Below are positions 60,359 to 64,000 of a stretch of 64,000 bases of DNA, one piece after another. The stretch spans positions 957,501-1,021,500 of the forward strand of contig OY288107.1 in the NCBI GenBank assembly GCA_958431225.1, in the 5' to 3' direction. A program made the translations under genes and the position numbers. The first letter of the stretch is position 1, and every line of letters begins with the position of its first letter. This stretch comes from an uncultured Alphaproteobacteria bacterium. GTDB lineage: Bacteria; Pseudomonadota; Alphaproteobacteria; Puniceispirillales; UBA1172. The notes under the pieces were generated by a model, which saw nothing but the letters and a program-made list of their open reading frames with translations, did not search any database and was not told the origin of the DNA.

Positions 60359-60712
60359 GTGGGGGATTTCATCCCCCAAACCCCCTGACCGCCGAGCGCG
60401 GCGGGGCGGATTTTTGGCGCGCGCCACAGCTAACTGCGCCCTCCTTTTCAAAAACTGATGATCGCTATGGATTCGTGAAAATTCCTCGCGGGGCGCGTGT
60501 TTGGGGGATTCTTTCATTTTAATTTGGAAAAATCAACACTTGCCATAAAGAAAGGGCGCATGGGGGTATGGGGGCTTGCCCCCATGATAATAACATTTAC
60601 CAAGCGATCATCGGTTGTAAAAGAATAGGGCGCGGTCAGTTATGGCATAAACCAAAAATTCGCCCCGCCGCGCTCGGCGGTCGGGGGGTTTGGGGGGCGA
60701 AGCGCCCCCATA
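60359..60712. repeat. Mosaic hairpin repeat, locus 15 (extended core)
   Basis: GATTTCATC loop, CCGCC/GGCGG hairpin, arm AACTGATGATCGC, CCTCGCGGGGCG (orientation A), insert with GATTCTTTCATTTTAATTTGG, inner hairpin GGGGGCTTGCCCCC, arm GCGATCATCGGTT, right hairpin CCGCCGCGCTCGGCGG and GCGAAGCGC loop. Both end hairpins use the CCGCC/GGCGG stem here. Confidence 0.9.
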
Positions 60713-60751
60713 AAACTAGCGCATATCAAAAAAATCCGTTATAAACCCGCC

Positions 60752-61942
60752 ATGCAAAAGAAATCTAAAACGAGTTTTTCAGACATATCCCTATCCGCCG
60801 TCATTGCTGGCATCACTGCGATTATTGTTGGCTATGCGGGGCCGACGGTGATTATATTTCAGGTTGCGGATAATGCTGCTTTGAGCGATGGGCAGATTGC
60901 TTCTTGGTTGTGGGCGTATTCTATTGGGTCGGCTTTGGTGACGATTTATGCGAGTTGGACGACGCGGCAACCGCAGATTATGGCGTGGTCGACGCCGGGG
61001 ATTGCGTTTCTTGTTTTTGCGCTTGATGGCTATGATTTTAGTGATGCTGTTGGGGCTTTTTTGGTGTCAAATCTGGTTATTTTGCTGATAGGCTATTTGG
61101 CGTGGTTTCAAAAAGTGATGGCGCTGATTCCTATCTCGGTGGCGGCGGCGCTTAATGCGGGGATTTTGCTCCCCTTTGCTTTGCAGGGTATTGCTGGTTG
61201 GAAGACTGAGCCGCAAATTGTTGTCTCTATGGTGCTGACATTTTTTGTTGTGCGGTTTTTCTCGCCGCGCTGGGCGGTAGCGGCGGTTTTATTGGTGGGG
61301 GGCGTGGTCTGTGTTGGTATGGGCAAGGCGAATATGGATGGTTTTGTCTTTGCTATGGCAACGCCTATTTTTACGGCGCCTACATTTGACTTAAATGCGA
61401 TGTTTGATATTGCGATTCCTTTGACGGTGCTGGCTTTGACGGGGCAGTATTTGCCGGGGTTGGCGGTGCTTAAAAGTTATGGCTATCAGCCTGATAATGA
61501 CCGCATTGTTAAGCAGTGCGGGTTTGTCTCGATGCTGTTTGCGCCTTTTGGTTGTCATAATATCAACCCGTCTTCAATGATTGCGGGGATTGTTGCGGGG
61601 CCGGAGGCGCATGAGGATTTGGGAAAACGCTATTGGGCATCCATTGTTGCGGGCGGGGTTTATATTGTCTTTGGCACTCTGGCGACGTCTTTTGTGCTGT
61701 TGTTTTTATCTCTGCCCGCCGAAGCGATTATGGCGCTGGCGGGGATTTCTTTGCTGGCGGCGATTGCGCATGCGCTCAATACGGCTATGCGTGAGGAGGT
61801 GGATGATATTGTCACGCCAACGGCGGTGTTCATTGTTGCTATATCGGATGTTGAGATCTTGTCTATTGGTTCAACATTCTGGGCGATTGTTATTGGCTTG
61901 GTTATTTCTATTTTTCAGCGTTATTCTCGTGCAAGCGTTTAA
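60752..61942 (+). CDS. benE: BenE family benzoate/H+ symporter-like transporter
   Basis: 396 residues, about 12 membrane segments. N-terminal FSDISLSAVIAGITAIIVGYAGPTVIIFQVA, then GQYLPGLAVLKSYGYQPDN and the conserved APFGCHNINPSSMIAGIVAGPEAHED. The family imports benzoate in known members, but no aromatic-degradation genes are here, so the substrate is uncertain. Its 3' end overlaps the amidase gene by 35 bases tail to tail. Confidence 0.9.
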   Translation: MQKKSKTSFSDISLSAVIAGITAIIVGYAGPTVIIFQVADNAALSDGQIASWLWAYSIGSALVTIYASWTTRQPQIMAWSTPGIAFLVFALDGYDFSDAVGAFLVSNLVILLIGYLAWFQKVMALIPISVAAALNAGILLPFALQGIAGWKTEPQIVVSMVLTFFVVRFFSPRWAVAAVLLVGGVVCVGMGKANMDGFVFAMATPIFTAPTFDLNAMFDIAIPLTVLALTGQYLPGLAVLKSYGYQPDNDRIVKQCGFVSMLFAPFGCHNINPSSMIAGIVAGPEAHEDLGKRYWASIVAGGVYIVFGTLATSFVLLFLSLPAEAIMALAGISLLAAIAHALNTAMREEVDDIVTPTAVFIVAISDVEILSIGSTFWAIVIGLVISIFQRYSRASV

Positions 61943-63395
61943 TAAGTTTAAGCTGTTCAGTTTGCCATGGGTTGGCGAGTTCTAGCTCGGCGGCTAGTCC
62001 TATTAGGTCTTCGTCTTTGCCGAAGGGGGCGGCTAGGTGGATGCCTATGGGTAGGTTATCGTTGTTCCAATGGAGGGGTAGGGAGATGGCGGGTTGTCCT
62101 GATGCGTTGAAAATTGCGGTATAGGGGGAGTAGCAAAATACGCCGTTTTCGCCTATGCGGAAATCGGTGAAATCGGGGTTGGTGGGTTTGAAGCGTCCTA
62201 TTTTTGCTGGGGGTTCGGCTAGGGTTGGGGTTATTAGCACGTCAAAATCTTGGAATAGCGCGGCTAGGACGCGCCCAAAATGGTGGATTTTGTTGATGGA
62301 TTCTAGATAATCGGCACCGCTAATCTTTTGTCCTAATTGCACGGTGCTATAGGTTAGCGCATCAACATCATCGGTTTTTAATTCATCAAGGGGCTTTTTG
62401 GTGCGCACTGTGAGGGCGGTGCCGCACGCAACTATGCGCATCCATGCTTGCATCATGACCTCTACCTCTTGGGCGATGGTGCTTTGCCACCATATCACTT
62501 CGTGTCCTAGTCCTTTGAGTAGTCCGGCGGTTTTATAGACGGCATCGCGGCAATCGCTATGGATGGGGTTGCCGAGGAAATCGCTTTCCAAGATGGCGAT
62601 GCGTAAGGCGTTGCGCGGGGTTTGCATCGCCGCCTGAAAACTATCATGTAAGCCATTTTCTGGGGGCGGGGCGTGATAGGGCGCGCCTAAATCTGCCCCG
62701 TGGCATAGGTCCAGCATGAGGGCGGTGTCGCGGAGGGAGCGCGTTAGGAAGCCGTCGCTTGACATGCCTGCCCAGCCCTCGCCGCGATTGGGTCCGGCGG
62801 GAAGGCGGGCGCGGGTGGGTTTCATCCCCACCAAGCCGCAACATGAAGCGGGGATACGCACGGAACCGCCGCCATCGGAGCCATGGGCTAGGGGGACGAT
62901 GCCTGCCGCGACCGCCGCCGCCGTGCCCCCCGATGAGCCGCCGGGGGTGTGGTCCAGATTCCATGGGTTGCGCGTGGGTTCGCCATAAAACCCTGCCTCG
63001 GTTACCGGGCTTAGACCAAATTCCGGGGTGGTGGTGCGCCCGAAAGGCACTAATCCGGCGGCGCGGATGCGCGTGTAAATGGACGAATCGGTGGCGTGTT
63101 TGGTGTCGGCATAGAGGCGGGCGCCGCTTGATGAGGGGAAATCTATTGCCTCTGCCCCTAAATCTTTGAGTAGGGTCGGCACGCCGTATAAAGGGGCGGC
63201 GCTGGCGGTTTCCATGGCGAGGCGCGTTGCCACCTCGGGCGCTATGCCGATGATGGCATTGAGCGCCGGGTTGAGGCGTTGGGCGCGGGCGATGCTGGCG
63301 GTGAGTAGATTTTGCGCATCTATAGCGCCTGCCGCGATATGTGCGGCTAGGTCTATGGCATCGCATTCAAAATAATTTTCCCCATCATTTTCCAT
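61908..63395 (-). CDS. Amidase (amidase-signature family)
   Basis: 495 residues from the ATG at 63395, with AAAGGA before it; an earlier ATG would add 21 residues. Ser-cisSer-Lys triad: Lys in PTLLKDLG, GGSSGGTAAAVAAG, and SDGGGSVRIPAS. Hydrolyses amides; the family is broad, so substrate is open, and there is no GatB/GatC nearby. Convergent with benE, overlapping 35 bases. Confidence 0.92.
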   Translation of the reverse strand: MENDGENYFECDAIDLAAHIAAGAIDAQNLLTASIARAQRLNPALNAIIGIAPEVATRLAMETASAAPLYGVPTLLKDLGAEAIDFPSSSGARLYADTKHATDSSIYTRIRAAGLVPFGRTTTPEFGLSPVTEAGFYGEPTRNPWNLDHTPGGSSGGTAAAVAAGIVPLAHGSDGGGSVRIPASCCGLVGMKPTRARLPAGPNRGEGWAGMSSDGFLTRSLRDTALMLDLCHGADLGAPYHAPPPENGLHDSFQAAMQTPRNALRIAILESDFLGNPIHSDCRDAVYKTAGLLKGLGHEVIWWQSTIAQEVEVMMQAWMRIVACGTALTVRTKKPLDELKTDDVDALTYSTVQLGQKISGADYLESINKIHHFGRVLAALFQDFDVLITPTLAEPPAKIGRFKPTNPDFTDFRIGENGVFCYSPYTAIFNASGQPAISLPLHWNNDNLPIGIHLAAPFGKDEDLIGLAAELELANPWQTEQLKLIKRLHENNAEK

Positions 63396-63432
63396 GATAT
63401 TTGTTCCTTTGGGCAATGCCCCTGCTTTTATG

Positions 63433-64000
63433 TTAGGCGGTTTTGTTTGATGTGGCAAGCCATACCGCCGCCGCTATCACTAGCATGGCACCCCATACCC
63501 ACCATGGATGCGTCTCGCCGAAAAAGATGATACCGAACACCACGCCGGCTATTAGTGAGATGAAACCGGCGAGGCTGACGAAAACGGGACCGCCGGCGTC
63601 CAATAAATAGAAATAGAGATAGATGGAGATGGCACCCAAAATAATATAGCCGCCCATGATCCAAATCAGTCCGGTTTCTATGGCGGGGGCGAGTTCTAGC
63701 CCGCGTGTTATGGTCACGAATGGTAGGATGGTTAGCGCGCCGATGATGACTTCGCCACTGGCTAATTGCCAACCATCCTCGCCGCTTGGCCAGAATCTAG
63801 CGACAAAATTATGGTAAAGCCCATAACAGACTGGCACCAAAATGGCTAATGTTAAACCTAGGGCGGCGCGTTCGGGGATTGGCATGGCGAGATTGTTGCC
63901 GAGCAGAATCGGGAGCATGGCGATGCTCGCTAGGATGACGCCAGCGATTTTTTTGCGGGTTAAAGTGTCGGTGCGCATGAAGAAGGCGATCACGAGGGTG
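63433..64000 (-). CDS. EamA/DMT-family transporter, 5' end outside window
   Basis: 189 codons to the window edge with the frame still open. Several hydrophobic segments: VILASIAMLPILLG, LGLTLAILVPVCYGLYHNF, GLIWIMGGYIILGAISIYLYFYLL, VSLAGFISLIAGVVFGIIFFGE and WWVWGAMLVIAAAVWLA. The VSLAGFISLIAGVVFGIIFFGE segment is the conserved terminal EamA helix pair. The internal GTG at 63993 is probably not the start. Substrate unknown. Confidence 0.85.
   Translation of the reverse strand, partial: TLVIAFFMRTDTLTRKKIAGVILASIAMLPILLGNNLAMPIPERAALGLTLAILVPVCYGLYHNFVARFWPSGEDGWQLASGEVIIGALTILPFVTITRGLELAPAIETGLIWIMGGYIILGAISIYLYFYLLDAGGPVFVSLAGFISLIAGVVFGIIFFGETHPWWVWGAMLVIAAAVWLATSNKTA

Overview
The window is a dense bacterial chromosome segment of roughly 50% GC. 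Its gene content points to an alphaproteobacterium: irr divergent from fabA-fabB-fabI, a RegB/RegA redox two-component pair, a long-form dCTP deaminase, O-succinylhomoserine sulfhydrylase, ubiE-ubiB next to coaBC-dut, and rpsT-dnaA-dnaN-recF-gyrB. The mix with malonyl-CoA decarboxylase, GMC oxidoreductase and phytanoyl-CoA dioxygenase resembles free-living (marine SAR116/Rhodospirillales-like) lineages. That placement is inference only.

Layout. 1-21.3 kb is modular: a partial NucS-like nuclease, pyruvate carboxylase, a type II restriction-modification pair, tRNA-Gly(GCC), a dipeptidase/unknown/DUF3726 operon, aquaporin, an N-formylglutamate amidohydrolase-like protein, an EamA transporter, a GMC oxidoreductase, a DUF4396 protein, tRNA-Arg(ACG), PhyH, RecQ and an autonomous-looking regulator cassette. 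21.3-53.8 kb is a continuous core block: fabA-fabB-fabI, irr and katG; an SH3 protein and a D-2-hydroxyacid dehydrogenase; coaBC-dut-thiF; ubiE-ubiB; mutM; rpsT; dnaA-dnaN-recF-gyrB; regBA; metZ; acs; recX; dcd-argD-argF. 53.8-64 kb is modular again: folE-trkH, tRNA-Gly(CCC), an AmgK-like kinase with malonyl-CoA decarboxylase, a sterol-desaturase-family hydroxylase, BenE, an amidase and a partial EamA transporter.

The most striking feature is a family of 90-770 bp intergenic mosaic hairpin repeats. Fifteen loci occur, all in the two modular flanks and none in the 32 kb core. Each is built from GGGGG/CCCCC terminal hairpins, a second hairpin whose stem changes by compensatory substitutions around a constant GAACG loop, inward-facing AACCGATGATCGC arms, and a central core found in both orientations. 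The repeats separate transcription units, sometimes starting at the base after a stop codon, and lie beside all three tRNA genes.

A second, linked signal is base composition. In nearly every segment between repeats the + strand is G+T-rich at its left end and A+C-rich at its right end, whatever the gene direction. The bias is strong enough to change amino-acid composition. Two repeat-flanked segments with foreign-looking genes (the R-M pair and the ribbon-helix-helix cassette) lack it. This suggests that the repeats, or something at them, act as bidirectional start points for replication, repair or transcription, and that cassettes have been inserted at them more recently.

Other notable points: six GANTC (CcrM-type) sites at an exact 15 bp period inside the 5' end of dnaA, with six more upstream; an N-terminal helix-turn-helix domain fused to CoaBC; a RegB-like kinase with Lys after the phospho-acceptor His; and an atypical LuxR-type response regulator. 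No transposase, integrase, phage gene or CRISPR array was found.
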